Below are positions 13,092-26,728 of a DNA stretch of 64,000 bases, in pieces. This stretch comes from Silene latifolia. Its lineage: Eukaryota > Streptophyta > Magnoliopsida > Caryophyllales > Caryophyllaceae. Where the stretch lies: contig NC_133538.1 in assembly GCF_048544455.1 (NCBI RefSeq), forward strand, positions 450,505,311 through 450,569,310, in the 5' to 3' direction. Position numbers and translations under genes: made by a program. The notes below the pieces were generated by a model. The model was not told where the DNA came from. It was given only the letters and a program-made list of their open reading frames with translations, and made no database searches. Positions within the stretch are counted from its first letter, which is position 1. Each line of letters starts with the position of its first letter.

Positions 13092-15314
13092 TTGTTATGA
13101 GAAAAGAAGTGGTCTACAAAACAAAATAGAAGGAGTAAACAAATGTCGTTTTAATAATAATACTCGTGAAAATTTTTTAATTTAAACAAGTTTTATGCAT
13201 TTCTCTGGTGACCTCTACCCAACTAGATAAATGATTCCAAGACCCAAATTCATATCAACTTAGGCACGTGATAACCGATGGAACCCTTATTAATATAACT
13301 CGGTGGATTAACGTTTAATCGATTCTACTTTTAGAACTCTTTGTCGATAAAATTACTCTAATGTTTATATATAGCCCGGAACACATGCGACTACGGTCAC
13401 GAATACTTCAGTTGAGGTCAATCCAAATTTCGAATAAATGTGTCCATGATCCAAATTCACATTAATTTGGGCACGGGATGGCCGATGAAACCCTCATCAA
13501 CACGAATTCGGTGGATAGACATTCATCACCTACTTCCCCTACGTAACAAGGTTTGTACCCCGGGATGGCCGAGTGCACTCCCTCGCGAAATAGGTTTTCA
13601 TGGTTTCTACTATTTGGTAAGGCTATGTCTCAATTAATTGTTTTAGCGAGAGGTCATGTCAATTTATTATCTATCACGTTTTAAGTGAACTAAAGCGGTG
13701 AACTACGATAATTGTATTTGACACGGTCGATGAACTCGATAAGATGATGATGCATGTTTTAGTTATGGCGATTTAGCGATGCATGTGACATATAAATAAA
13801 ATGCAAAACATAAAAATAAATCCTAGTATGGCCTTCCTAAAAATAGAAAACTATTCAACTATTACATATTCGGAAACCAACTCCATTGGTCCCTTGAACT
13901 TCGGTTGTGGCATGCATCTCGAGGTAACACCGTCTTTATGTATCGCCATCTTGAAGAAATCCGTCTTTGGGAACTCCGAGATAAATTAAATTACATAGCA
14001 AATTACATAATTTCCTATTATACATTTGTAACTAAAATAAAATAAATCTATTAAATTACAAAACGGTGATACGAGATCACAATAAAATTACAACCGAATC
14101 GATATTCCCATACATTTCGGGAAATGCCAATTAAAATCTAAGGCCATACTAAGTAAAAATTACATAATTCAAAAATTACATAAATTAAATTATGACAATC
14201 ATAAAGAAAATGCAGCATTATAATATGTATGAACATGCCCAATTTTATGCTAAATCGCCTTTAAATAGCCAATATGGTATATTACTCAGTTTTTACGGAT
14301 TTGCGTGATCTCAACATTTTATAATCAAAAAATTACATAAATTCATATTTATGCATAATTTAATTACCCTAACCTCTTAGGACTCAAAATTTAGTCTTCA
14401 CTAATTATTTGACCATAATTAACCCATATTTCTAAAAATTGTTCATTAATGGACCAAAAATTATAGAAATAAGCTATAAACTTCAAATAAATCACAAAAT
14501 TTCAAATAAATTCAAAATTTGAAATTTAAACTCATGAACATTCTGGAAAAATACCATGACACTCATAATATTCAAAAACTTAGGTTAAAAATTTTGAAAT
14601 TTATTCGGAAAAACAATGTTGCGGTTTATCGGTTTTAACTAAATAATCATAAAAACATGTGAAAAATTATATTCATTAACTTTTCAATTTTAGATCTGAA
14701 AAAGATACTAAAATGCAACATATAATGTTTTTCTTTAGTCATAGAGTATGTTTTATTAATATTTCACTAATAAAGTCACTATTCATGCTATTTTTCTTCA
14801 AAAATCCATAAATCATGCAAAAAGACTTCAATATAGCCTATTATTTTACACACATCTTGTAAAATTGCATGTGACAACATACTAAATTTCTATGACCAGA
14901 TTCAAAATTTATCTCATATTAACCTATTTTTCACCTAAATCCGAATTTAATAATGAAAAATCCATTTTTCGAGCATAAGAAGTCCAACAATTATGAAATT
15001 TTACAGGATATCCTAAAATAATATATGTGATAACATATACAAAAATCACTGGAAAATTCAAAGTTTAGCTATATTTAGTCCGAAAATGACATTTTTATTC
15101 ATAAAATCATATTTTAATGCCATTATTGTATAATATGAACAATAAAAATCCATAAAATAACCAAAATATCCTAAAAACATTTTAGGACCAGAAATTTTAA
15201 CATGCATAAATTAATTTCGTGATATCTCATAATAACACAAATTATACAAGTTTTATATGTTATTCTTATAACTCGGAAAAACTTTTAACCGATTTGCATG
15301 CAAACAACCATGGC
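13092..15314 (-). other. Long AT-rich 5' leader of element B
   Basis: About 2.2 kb lie between the primer site and the gag ATG. There is no coding signal; plus-strand frames at 13440 and 13801 are too short to credit. The block beginning GTGACCTCTACCCAACT (13208) is repeated in the leaders of A (19558 on) and C (47998 on). The leader is thus conserved across the family though not translated. Packaging or translation-control signals would be expected here, by inference. Confidence 0.6.
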
Positions 15315-15326
15315 TCTTGATACCAA
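15315..15326 (-). other. Primer-binding site of element B
   Basis: On the minus strand TTGGTATCAAGAGC is a one-base variant of the tRNA-iMet-complementary site. It lies a few bases inside the right LTR. Confidence 0.75.
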
Positions 15327-15327
15327 T

Positions 15328-16585
15328 TGAAGGAAAAGTAGATCTATATACTTAACATATTCATATATGTTTTAATTTAATTTGTCATAAAATTAATAAA
15401 TGATCTTATGCATGCAAACAAATAAACAAGATAAAGAAGAAACATTCATCCTTACAATGGATTTTCGGTTTATAGGGCACAAGAGAGATCACCTTTCTCT
15501 CTTGTTCTTGTGCTTTCCTTAGTGGAAGAACTAAGATCCAAGTATAGGATCTCTCCCAAAGCTTTATACCCAAAGCACACTCTTAATCAAAATTAATATT
15601 ATAAATACTAGTACAATATTAATCTTGTAGAAAAATTGACCCAAAAATATTATAGGACACTTAATATTTTCGGTTTTGAGAGGAGGAAGAAGGAAGCTTT
15701 TTATCTCTCTAGAATTCTTATTTTTAGATGAGTAAAGTATGAATGATACACTACTAACATTTTGGTGTATTATTAGGTAAATAAGATGAAAAACCAAAAT
15801 GGTTTTTCATCTCAAAAACCGGGTGGAAGGGGGGGATTAAGGGAGCCAATGCATGCTTTAGTTATTCTTTACAATAAGCATTAGGTTTGCATGGCTAGTA
15901 ACTAGGGTAATCATCATGTTTACCACTCAAATAATAAACACAATATTATGCTTAATCCTCCCTTAATTTCGGTACATTTGAGTAAAATGAGATCCATTTT
16001 ATTTTTGTCAATTTGTCAATATGTCACATGTCATATGTCACATAAAATTGTTATGTATTTTTAACATATTAAAAATCAACATATTAATAAAAATACGTCA
16101 TATACAAAAATCGACTTAGTAATTCATAATTACTTGTACCAAAATATTTAACCAATTATAAATCACAACAATTTGTATTTATAATAATTCCTTCAAATTT
16201 AATTGTTTCCTTAAACAATAATTTCATTTGAGTAATGATACAATTCGATTACTCAGACCGTATCTCATTTTAATCAATTTCAATGAGATACGTAAATATC
16301 ACTTCCAAAATCGTCCGTCAATTTTAATTAAATTAATTGACTCGTAACGTTATACGATCAATTAGTTGATCAACTAAGAGTGTTGCCCTATAGGTATGAC
16401 CTAGGGGATCAACTGATCACCACCGTCGCATGACAGTAATGTCAAACTCTAGTCAGCCAATCATTACCGATATGTGTGGACCAGTTGACAGTAAAAATAT
16501 TACTTCCCAACTGTATTCTTTATAATGAGATCATCATGATCAACAGTCGTGATCGCATTATTGTCGGAGGACACATATTCCAACA
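15328..16585 (-). repeat. Right (5') LTR of element B
   Basis: A 1258-bp copy paired with 7827-9113. It lacks the G-run expansion and a short segment near 16530. The last five bases, CAACA, are followed directly by the AGTAG duplication. Confidence 0.9.
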
Positions 16586-16590
16586 AGTAG

Positions 16591-19500
16591 GTTTTATCAA
16601 CTTCTTGTACCTAACTCAACCTTACTACATATTCGTTTTCCTTTGTAATGTATACATTTGCAATACAAAACATTATGAGTACGTGCCTAGATCCAATCTA
16701 GACATAGGCCCTCTAGCCTTAGAATAGCTCCCACTGTTTTCACAGTGTGCGGGACTCATCCTTCTTGCACATCTCATGATTGCAAGTGTACTCAATTTCC
16801 GTTGTAAATATCTCTCATTGTTCTTTATTGCCTAGAACGATTCTAGAAAATCTATTTCTTAAATAACATAGCCACAATGGTTACTTAACCATCTTGATGT
16901 GTTTTGATTATGGTTTTGTCGGAGACCATGCGCAATCTCAATTGTCCATTGTCATTTGTGTAATACCCTTACACAAAATTGCATCAAAAACACTTTGCAT
17001 TACATCCTTAATGCTTCTGCAAGCACTTAAGGGTAATCTTTATGGCTTACTTGGTAACTATTACTTAAATTCGATTTGAAACAATTCATCATAATCAAAG
17101 TATATGAAGTGTTATACATCATTTCCTATTTAATTGATTCGGCAAAATGAAGCAAATGGAATCAATCAAATATGTTCAACTCGATTGAACTAATCATGAA
17201 TCTTATCAACATAAGACTTCTTATTTGATGCTAATATCATGTGGATTTATCTCCATAAAACCGGATATTCAAGATGTATTGTTATACTCCAAAAGTCTTA
17301 AATCATTCCCAATGATCAATATGTCATCCACATATAAGACTAATTAAAAAATTTCGTAACTCCCACTAAACTCCATGTATAAACACAACTTCTCGACTTA
17401 TCGAGAAAAAGTTTTATACCATGATCAAATCATTGATTCCAACTCATTGATGTCCTACTCAAGACCCTCTCTTAAGTTGCACATTATCTCATGATTGCAA
17501 GAATCTACAAAACTCAAGACATGTATTGAATACATTCCTTCTAATTAAAGAAGTGGGTTTTAGATTCACTTGCTAAATGTATATCATCATAATGAAACAC
17601 AATCCCTAAGAATATCCAAATAGACTTAAGCATTTCAACTAGTGCAAAACCCTTTGCAACTAATCAAGCCTTTTATTCCGGATTTTCATGGCTCTAAGCC
17701 TTGTATTGAGTTGTGACTTAAACATTCTCATGTAAGTCATATGTTCATTACTTTCTAGAATTGAAGTAACATGTGTCAATTAATTGCTTTGTAAGTTATA
17801 AGCTTTTTACTTTCTAAAAGTAACACTAATTCATCATCTTCAACAAGTGATGAGTTGTAAGCTTGTATTCTAGAAAGACAGCTTTACGAGCCACAAACCC
17901 GTTGTACTCGTGATTATAGTAAGGAAAAATGAGCATTTGTTTCTTTGTGAAAACTTACAAGCATGGTACCCTATCATTTCATATCTCATATGAATCGTTT
18001 TAGATTTAGTGGAAAAATAATTTAGACAGAATGATAAAATACCCAAAAGGATCAAGTAACTCAAAGTAACTTGATTGAAGTCCAAACCATATCAAATAGC
18101 ATTTGATTTCTTTATCCAACCACACATTATCCCATAATGTGTGCTAAGAGAGATTAATTTGTGATACTATATCACATTTCCTTTGGCTTATACCAAAGTC
18201 TTTACTTTGATAGTCCCATTACGACTAAATCGTGATTCTTTGAACTCTTTGAACTTCTTCAAAGATTTCTCTATTTACCTTATTAAGTGAACATATTAGC
18301 ATCAACTTAAATCGTTGGTAAAAGAAAATGACCACCTATTTTGGATCAATGATTTACATCCTCGATCTCCTTTTCAACCAAAAGGTACGAGACATCTTGC
18401 TTTGAATACAAGATACGCATATACCATAAGATCTAATGGTTTCAAGAGTACTCGATAACTCTTTGCGTTCATCATTCCAGAATTTAAGGTTTAATCTTGG
18501 GATACCAATTTGAGTCTTGCATCATCTACGTAATGTATCATTCTAGTTTGGTTTAGAATATATTCACCTTGATAATGGGCTAGCCATACATCAAATCGTG
18601 GTGTATAGGGTCACAAAAGTGAAACCTCTTTTGTATCTTAACAAGTTTATATTCTTATTTAGAGTTTATGCACTTAATAGTCATAATTAATTACAACTAT
18701 AAACCCAAAACTAGATTGATTACACAATGAATCTATCTCTCGATATTATTTGATGCTAGTCGTCATATTATAATCATCTTATTTATCGAATACAATGATG
18801 AAAACCTGCACTGGTTTCTAATATGACGAAGTAGTACTAGCAAAATTTATGTTAATCAAATAAACATTTAAAGAAGAAGGTCCCATTAGATGTCCCACAA
18901 CTAACTTGTTGATTTTTCAATAAGTTGGGGTAGTTTCCTTTCTAGCGTCCAACAATTAAGACAATGGAAACTTTATTGGTCGGGATTGATAGGTAACATT
19001 ACCTTGTATCAATTCTATTCTAATTTTACTTCTTTGAACTCCGTCCTTTTCTTAACGGTTTAAGAGAATGCTCCCACTTATTTCAATGAGCCTCTGATTA
19101 AAATTGAATTTCATGAAGACTACTCTTCAATTCATTTGTTTAGTCTTAAAACTTTCATTGAAGTGGTTGCGGTATTTTGGTCAATTTTGATTTCAAACAA
19201 ATCTAGTTACCAAAATGATGTAACGTTTCAAAGTAATTAACTCAATTAAGCATATGAGAAACAATTTATTGTAAGTAGATATGTTAGTCAAGAATCAAAA
19301 ACCCTTTTGATCACGAACAACTTTTATCTATACTCTTCACAAGAGATCCTTACAATGGATAACACGAGGTTTTTAGAAGAAAAATTCAAATTTTGTCTTT
19401 AGTTACGATGTTTTAATGGAGATTTGAACTAAAATTGAAATGATATCGTATATGAATTGTAGTAAAGAAATAGAACAATATGATAACGGAATAGTGGAAA
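16591..19500 (-). pseudogene. Decayed copia pol relic of element A
   Basis: No open frame survives, but a copia reverse transcriptase active site can still be read on the minus strand at 17302-17340: VLYVDDILIIGND, with the YVDD codons at 17323-17334. Just upstream on that strand (about 17355-17380) a short MEFSGS-like string sits where copia enzymes usually carry a similar block. Flanking sequence is broken in every frame. The same layout recurs in element C near 36255-36293, where the aspartate motif has mutated. At about 2.9 kb the stretch is too short for a full gag-pol, so parts are lost. Gag was not found. Confidence 0.65.
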
Positions 19501-21665
19501 ACTTAACATTTATCGTTTTATTAATACTTGTAAATAACAAGTAAAGCATTTACATAGTGACCTCTACCCAACTATGATAAATGATTCCGAGATGCAAATT
19601 CATATTAACTTGGGCACGGGGTAGCCAATTCATCCCTCATCAATATAACTCGGTGTATTAACTCTTTAATCGATTCTACTTTTAGAACTCTTGGTCGATA
19701 AAATTACATTAATATTTATCTTTAGCCCGGAACACATGCCACTACGGTCACGAATACTTCCGTTGAGCTCAATCCAAATTTCAAATAAATGTGTCCATGA
19801 TCCAAATTCATATTAACTTGGCACGGGGTAGCCGACTCATCCCTTATCAACATGAATTCGGTGGATAGACATTTATCACCCACTTCCCCTACGTAACAAG
19901 GTTTGTACTCCGGGGTGGCCGAGTGCACTCCCTCGCGAAATAGGTTTTCATGGTTTCTACTTTTTGGTAAGGCTAAGTCTCAATTGTTTATTTTAGCGAG
20001 AGGTCATGTCAATTTATTATCTCTCACGTTTTAAGTGAACTAAAGCGGTGAACTACGATAATTGTGATTGACACGGTCGATAAACTCGATATAATGATAA
20101 TGCATGTTTTATTTATGGCGATTTAGCGATGCATGCAACATATAAATAAAATGCAAAGCATAAAAATAAATCCTAGTATGGCCTTCTTAAAATAGAAAAT
20201 TTATTAAACCATTACAAATTCGGAAACCAACTCCTTTCGTCCCTTGAACTTCGGTCTTGGCACGCATTTCATGGCAACACTTTTCTTTAATGGATCGCCT
20301 TCTCAAGTGACACCGTCTTCAAGGGACTCCGGAATAAATAAATTACATAACAAATTACATAATTTCTTATTATAAATTTGTAATTAAAAATAAAAATAAA
20401 TCTATTAAATTACAAAATGGTGATACGAGATCACAATAAATTACAACCGAATCGATATTCCCATACATTTCGGGTAATACCCATTAAAAACTAAGGCCAT
20501 ACTAAGTAAAATTACATAATTCAAAATTACATAAAAATAAAATTATGACAATCATAAATAAAATGCAGCATTATAATATGTATGAACATGCCCAATTTTA
20601 TGCTAAATCTCCTTTAAGGAGCCAATATGGTATATTAATCGATTTTTACGGATTTGCGTGATTTAACCTTTTATAATCACAATAAATACATAAATTCATA
20701 TTTATGTACAAGTTAATTACCCTAACCAACTTAGGACTCAAAATTAGTCTCCACTAATATATTGACAATAATTAACTTATATTCATTAATATTGTTCATA
20801 AATGGACTCAAAAACACAATATTATCTCATAAACTTCAAATAAATCATTAAAATTTCAAATAAATTAAAAATTTGAAATTTAAACTCATGAACATTCAGA
20901 AAAAATACCATGACACTCATAATGTTCAAAACTTAGGTTAAAAATTTCGAAAATTTATCGAGAAAAACAATGTTGCGGTTTATCGGATTTATCAATTATT
21001 ACCATAAAAATGAGAAAAAAAATATTTATAAACTTTTCACTTTTAGATCTGGAAAAAATGATAAAATGCAACATGTGACGTTTTTCATTAGTCATGAAGT
21101 ATGTTTTAGCAATTTTTACTAATTAAAGTCACTATTTATGTGATTTTTCATCAAAAACTCATAAATCATGCATTAAGACTTCATTATAGCCAAATATTTT
21201 ACACACATATTGTTAAATTGCATGTGACAACATATTAAATTTCTATGACCAGATTCGAAATATATCTCATATTAACCTATTTTTCAATTTAAATACGATT
21301 TTAACTTGAAAAATTCATATTTTGAGCATAATAACTCATTTTATTATGAAAATTTACAGGCAATCAATAGATAATATATTTGAAAACATATATAAAAACC
21401 ACTTGAAAAATCGAAGTTTAGCTATTTTTCATCCAAAAATGACATTTTTATCATAAAAATCACATTTTAATGTCAATAATATATAAAATGAACAATAAAA
21501 ATCCATAAATAAACCAAAATGTCCTAAAAATCACTTAGGACCAGAAACTTTTAACATGAAAAATTATTTCATGATTTATCTTCATAAATCCTAAATAACA
21601 AGTTTTATATGTTAATTAAATTAACTCGGAAAAACTAACCCGATCTTGCATGCAACAACCATAAT
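19501..21665 (-). other. Long AT-rich 5' leader of element A
   Basis: About 2.1 kb between the primer site and the pol relic, alignable by eye with the leader of B (13190-15314). Landmark strings include GTGACCTCTACCCAACT, GTAAGGCTAAGTCTCAATT and CGAATCGATATTCCCATACA. No coding signal. Confidence 0.6.
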
Positions 21666-21677
21666 GCTCTGATACCA
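21666..21677 (-). other. Primer-binding site of element A
   Basis: TGGTATCAGAGC on the minus strand, two bases inside the right LTR; the consensus plant tRNA-iMet-complementary site. Confidence 0.85.
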
Positions 21678-21679
21678 CT

Positions 21680-22946
21680 TGTTAGAAATCATATTTTGAA
21701 TATCACATATTTTGGTTTAAAGTTTTAGTCATAAAAACTTAAAGATCTTATGCATGCAAAACTAGAAAAAAATATAAGGAAAAATCATTTCATACCATAT
21801 GAATATTTCGGCCATTATGGGCACCAACAAGATCTCTTACTTGTTAGTTCCTGAGCTATAATGAATATTAGGATGATCCTCCAAAAATCCCAAAGTAGAG
21901 ATTCACCTCATGATTGCACCCAAGATTATCCCTTATCCCCACTAAATAATATTAGCTAGATATTAGTTTAGTAGTTTACCTTAAAATTGATTACTAATAC
22001 TCATATATTACATTAATAATATTAGTAATTTGATTTGAACAATTTTAATCAAGATTTCTCAAGTTTTTTGAGAAAAATAATGGAGAGGAGAGAAAATGCA
22101 TGTGAATGAATAATAATAAGAGAAAAACTCTCTAAAAATGATGATAGTGGAGGGTGGACGGTTTGGTAGGGCATCTTACTTTTCCTTTTTGTCTTCACAA
22201 GAAAATAGATGTGTAAGATGTGTACGACTAGTTGTAGGTAGGCATCATTATGTCTTTTTATCAAATAAAATAAAACAAGCATAACCCACTAACACACCCT
22301 CCATTTTCGGTTCATATACATAAAATGGACTACCATTTTATTTTGTCAATTTGTCATTTGTCACACAATATGTCACATGTAGTATAATACATGTTATTAA
22401 TTAATTTAATGCATATTTATCACATAAATATCATTTCATGAATTAATTAAATTACATACGACAAATTAACTAGTGATACTTGATCACATAAATAAAATGG
22501 GTCACATAATTATAATTCACAACATCTTGTAATTATATTTAATCATTCATTCTTATCTCTATTGTTTCTCAAACAATAAATAATTTTAGTAACAAAGCAA
22601 TGTATTACTAAAATAAATCTCATTTAATCCAATTACAATAAGATGATAATTCTCTCTCACAAATGAATTGTTCAATTTTAAGGAATTGATCAACTTGTAT
22701 CGTCATACAATTAATCAATTTTACATATAAGGGCATCATCCTTTAGGTGTGACCTTAAGGGATCAACTGACCACCACCGTCCCACGACAGTAACGTCAAA
22801 CTCTAGCAAGCCAATCGTTACCGATTAATGTTGATCAGTTGACTATAAAATGAATCATCCCTTACGTATTCTTAAAATGAGATTTAAACATGTGATCAAT
22901 ATGATCGACAATTGTGATCGCATTATTGTCGGAGGACACATATTCC
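21680..22946 (-). repeat. Right (5') LTR of element A, truncated by four bases
   Basis: Matches 5664-6945 but stops at ATTCC instead of ATTCCAACA. Copia D gag sequence begins at the next base, so the LTR terminus was lost together with neighbouring D sequence. Confidence 0.88.
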
Positions 22947-23196
22947 CAGAGTCAGTTTCAACGAAATCAGCTTTAGCAGATTTACTAGGTTGTTTAGATT
23001 TAGCCTTGTCCTCCCTAGCTTGCTTATTTTTCAGAATAGTGCATTCAGGGATAGTATGGCTAGGGTCCTTACAGTAGTGACAAAATTTATTCTTACCAGA
23101 TTTACGACCTTTATATTTTGACCTGGACTTAGCTCGATTACTACTACTGCCTTTTTCATTTGATCTTCCCCGAACCATTAAACCTTCCACAGTATT
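22947..23196 (-). pseudogene. Copia D gag C-terminal fragment with zinc knuckle
   Basis: The minus frame contains VEGLMVRGRSNEKGS, a basic stretch, and the zinc knuckle CHYCKDPSHTIPEC (CX2CX4HX4C), then a Lys-rich tail. It ends at the junction with element A. The upstream gag sequence continues on the other side of the LINE at 27997. Protease and integrase should follow it but are absent. Confidence 0.85.
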
Positions 23197-23272
23197 TTTT
23201 TTTTTGGTGAAATGTAAGTAATCTCATTAAGCACAAACCAAGGTTACATGATACATCATAAGTTATACTAGC

Positions 23273-26200
23273 TTACATCAAGATTTGTTCAAGCCATTGC
23301 CTATCACTAATCCTCTTAACTCTACTCATCTGTCCTAACAATTTGATTTTCATCAAAGCTCTACATTGCATAGACAGGACATCAGGACGCAACAGTACAC
23401 CTTCTATCCTAGCAGCATTCCTTTGCTGCCAGACAGCGTAATATCCACTCATAAAGACAGCTACACATACCAGCTTCTTAAGAATAGGCCATTTCCTTCT
23501 TCCTAACCAGATAATTCCATTCCCACAAGGCATAGGAATCTGCAACCAGCTACACAGGGAGCTTAACACAACAATGACATACCCGCAATGCTGGAAGAGA
23601 TGTGGGATTGTCTCCTTATCAGTACCACAGATGCAACACAGCTCATCAGGACATATACCAATTTTATACAAGCGAACTTTAGTATTTAAAGCATTCTTCA
23701 GAATGAGCCAGTTCAGGAAGCAATGCTTAGGTATAGCCTAATTACACCAGACTAGCTTAGCCCAGCCAACTTTTGGCTCTTTGTGACGAAGCCATTCATA
23801 GCCAGACTACACACTATATCCCTTAGGATCAGCAAGCCAAATACCATTCAGGTAACCAGTAGAAAGAGCATCCCTAGTCCTACAGATTGCCTTCCAATTG
23901 CCACTCAAATGGGACTTAGGAAGATAAGTAGACCAGGGACACCCTTTTAAGAATAACTGATGTACCCATTTCACCCAAAGACTGTCTGGCTTGCTATAAA
24001 CCCACCAAACCAATTTACCAATGGAGGCAACATTCCAGTGAAAGCTATCTCGAATACCCAAACCTCCCTCATGTTTGGGAGTACATACTTGCTCCCATCC
24101 AACCAGAGGTACTCTACCATAAGTACTTGTCCCATCCCATAAGTAGTTGCGACAGATACTATTAATCTTTTGGAGGACCCCTTTAGGAAGTAGACAAATG
24201 TTTGCCCAGTATGTATATAGAGAAGTGAGAACAGACTGGACTAAAGTTAATCTCCCTGCATAAGAAATGTGCCTGGACCCAAACATTCTGATCCGCTCAA
24301 CAATTTTCTCCACAAGGACCTGACACTCCCTCTTCCCCAGCTTGCCTACAGTAATGGGAACACCAAGATACTTGAAGGGAAGCTTGCCCTCAACACAACC
24401 AGACTTGGCAAAAATTTGATCTTTTACTCTCTTAGGAACTCCATTAAAGTAAATATTAGACTTGTTCTTGTTCATTTCCAATCCAGATGCAGCAGAGAAT
24501 GAAGCAAAGGAACGTAAAAGCAGCATTATAGATTGAGAATCTCCTCTAGAAAATAGAAGCAGGTCATCTGCAAACATCAGGTGATGAAGCTCCAGTTTCC
24601 CACACAAAGAATGATACCTGAAATCCAAAACTTCAGTTGTAAAGTTGAACACTCTAGACAGATACTCCATGGCAATAGTGAAGAGTAGGGGGGATAAAGG
24701 GTCCCCCTGCCTGAGCCCCTTCTTTCCATGAAAGTGTCCAAAGGTCTCTCCATTTAGCACCAAAGAATATGATGCAGTAGTAACATATTCCATAATAAGG
24801 TGCTTCAAATGCTCAGGAAAGCTCAGTGCATCCAACATCTGTTGCAAGAAACCCCAGTTAACCGAGTCATAAGCTTTCTTTAGGTCAACCTTGATCAAAC
24901 ATCTAGGTGATACAGAAGCTCTGTTGTAAAGTCTTATAACCTCCTGACACACTAAAATATTTTCATTAATGTTGCGTCCTTTAATAAACCCTCCCTGAGT
25001 AGGACTGATAATATCAGGTAGTACCCTAGTCAACCTGGAACAAAGCAATTTGGAGATAATCTTGTAAACCACATTACAACAGGAAATAGGCCTAAATTGA
25101 GTCACATCCTGAGGTAATTCCACTTTTGGAACAAGGGTGACCAAGGTATGATTCAACTGCTTGAGTAATCTGCCATGAATGAAGAAATCCTTAACTACCT
25201 CACAAAGTTCCTCTCCCACAACACTCCAAGCATCTTTAAAAAATGCACTAGAGTATATATCAGGACCATGAGCTTTATGATTAGGGATTTGAAATAAAGC
25301 CTCCTTGATCTCATCATTTGTGACAGGCTTATTCAACCAGTCCCAATGTTCCTGACTACAGACAGACCCTCGTTTAACAATAGCTGCATTAACAGCTTTC
25401 ATAGGCTGTGTCTCCCCCAAGAGTTTCTGATAGAAGGACAAAAAGGCAGATTGGATTTGTCCTGGCTCAGTGAGCCACTGCCCCTGTACAGAAGCAATCC
25501 TCAGCACTTTATTTCTAGCCTGTCTACTCTTCATGTAACTATGAAAACTTTTAGTATTATTATCCCCTTCATGAATCCAACTGGCCTTAGATTTTTGTAG
25601 CAAGAAGCTGTCACAGGCCTTCTGAAGTTCCTGATATTCCTTAGCAACTTTGATTTCAATCCCAATCAAGTCTGGATTAGTGGGATCAGACCTGATTTGA
25701 GACTGAATAGATTCCAAATGTTTCCAAGCTCTCATAGTATTGTTCTCTATATCAGCAAAGAGCTCTCTATTCAGCTTCTTAAGAGGTTGTTTAAGAATTT
25801 TAAGTTTTCTCATAAACTTAAACATGGGAGTACCAGTAATCCTATGCCCCCAAGCCTAAGTTACACAAGGTAAGAAATGTTCAGTAGTACTCCACATATT
25901 AAAATACTTAAAGCTTCCTTTCCTTTGTCCCATATCACTCAGTCTCTGAATGATGCAACGAGTGTGATCAAAGCACCCTTCAAGATGAAAATGAGCATAG
26001 AACTCTTTTTTCTGATCAATCCATTCATGGTTTACAAGTGCTCTATCAAGTCTGCTAAAAATCCTTGTAGCCGCCTCCTGTTTGTTATTCCAAGTAAATA
26101 AGGATCCAGTAGCAGGAATATCAACCATATGACAAACATCAAGACAGTTTTGAAAATCCTCCATTTCTTCCTTAGTAGTACTCCCTCCTAACCTTTCACT

Positions 26201-26728
26201 AGGAGCCAACACAGTATTGAAATCCCCACAGATGAGCCATGGACTATGAATGTGACCACTCATGTCCTGAAGTCTACTCCATAAAGCCTTCCTTTCAGAT
26301 AAACCATTAAACGCATACACCATAGTAAGGTAAAACTGAGAACCAGTAGCCAGCTCATGCACTAGGACATGTATGAACTGAGCATTGTATTCAATAAACT
26401 GTAAATCAAAAAGGTTAGGCTTCCATAACAGCCAAACCCTACCACCCTTATGATAAGAAGAGTTAGTAGAAATACTCCATCCAGTACAAATATTAGAACT
26501 AATTTTATTTAGAGAAGAAGGCTTAACCTTCGTCTCACGGAGGCCAAACAATCCAACTTGATGATGATGCAAGAACCACTTAATATGTTTCTGTTTTGCT
26601 GGACTGTTCAACCCCCTTACATTCCAAAAGCCCATCATTATGACCCCCCGCCCCCCCCCTCCCCTACTAGGGGGTATTAGACCAGTCCCAATGCCAACTT
26701 TTGGGGTAGCGTTGTTTAGGGCATCCAT
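23273..26728 (-). pseudogene. LINE ORF2: endonuclease-reverse transcriptase, three in-frame stops
   Basis: A single reading frame from 26728 to 23273. The endonuclease part (26728-25859) shows NVRGLN, RETK, GDFN, SRLDR and FDHTRC, the apurinic-type endonuclease blocks of plant L1. The reverse transcriptase follows, with FRPISCCNVVYKIISK, DLKKAYDSVNW, GLRQGDPLSP and the catalytic FADD at 24563-24574. A C-terminal zinc-binding block, CCICGTDKETIPHLFQHC, matches the zf-RVT type seen in plant LINEs. In-frame TAG stops lie at 25856-25858, 23807-23809 and 23738-23740, and no frameshift was seen. It nicks target DNA and reverse transcribes LINE RNA when intact; this copy cannot. Confidence 0.92.

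Larger units (their letters stand above)
7827..16585 (-). mobile_element. Element B: gag-only copia-like retrotransposon nested in A
   Basis: A complete insertion. LTRs lie at 7827-9113 and 15328-16585, and a perfect 5-bp target duplication AGTAG flanks it at 7822-7826 and 16586-16590. It reads on the minus strand, with a primer site at 15315-15326 and a polypurine tract at 9114-9124. It belongs to the same family as A and C: the LTR ends, 3' block and leader are all alike. It carries one intact gag (12195-13091). I find no readable protease, integrase or reverse transcriptase, only decayed sequence at 9114-12194. The arrangement resembles the TR-GAG class, LTR elements that encode gag alone. 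It would need enzymes from a relative to move. Confidence 0.88.
5664..22946 (-). mobile_element. Copia-like element A, inserted in D and interrupted by B
   Basis: Paired LTRs of about 1.27 kb lie at 5664-6945 and 21680-22946. The primer site (minus strand) is beside the right LTR and the polypurine tract is beside the left, so the element reads on the minus strand. The internal region is 6946-7826 plus 16591-21679, with B removed. It holds a decayed copia reverse transcriptase and a long AT-rich leader; no gag was recognised. The right LTR lacks its last four bases and joins copia D gag directly, and no target duplication is present. The junction therefore reflects a later deletion. Confidence 0.85.

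Noticed and set aside
22855..23190. Minus-strand frame joining gag to a basic C-terminus
   Set aside because: The last codons are read from the LTR of A; only the gag part (22947-23190) is genuine.
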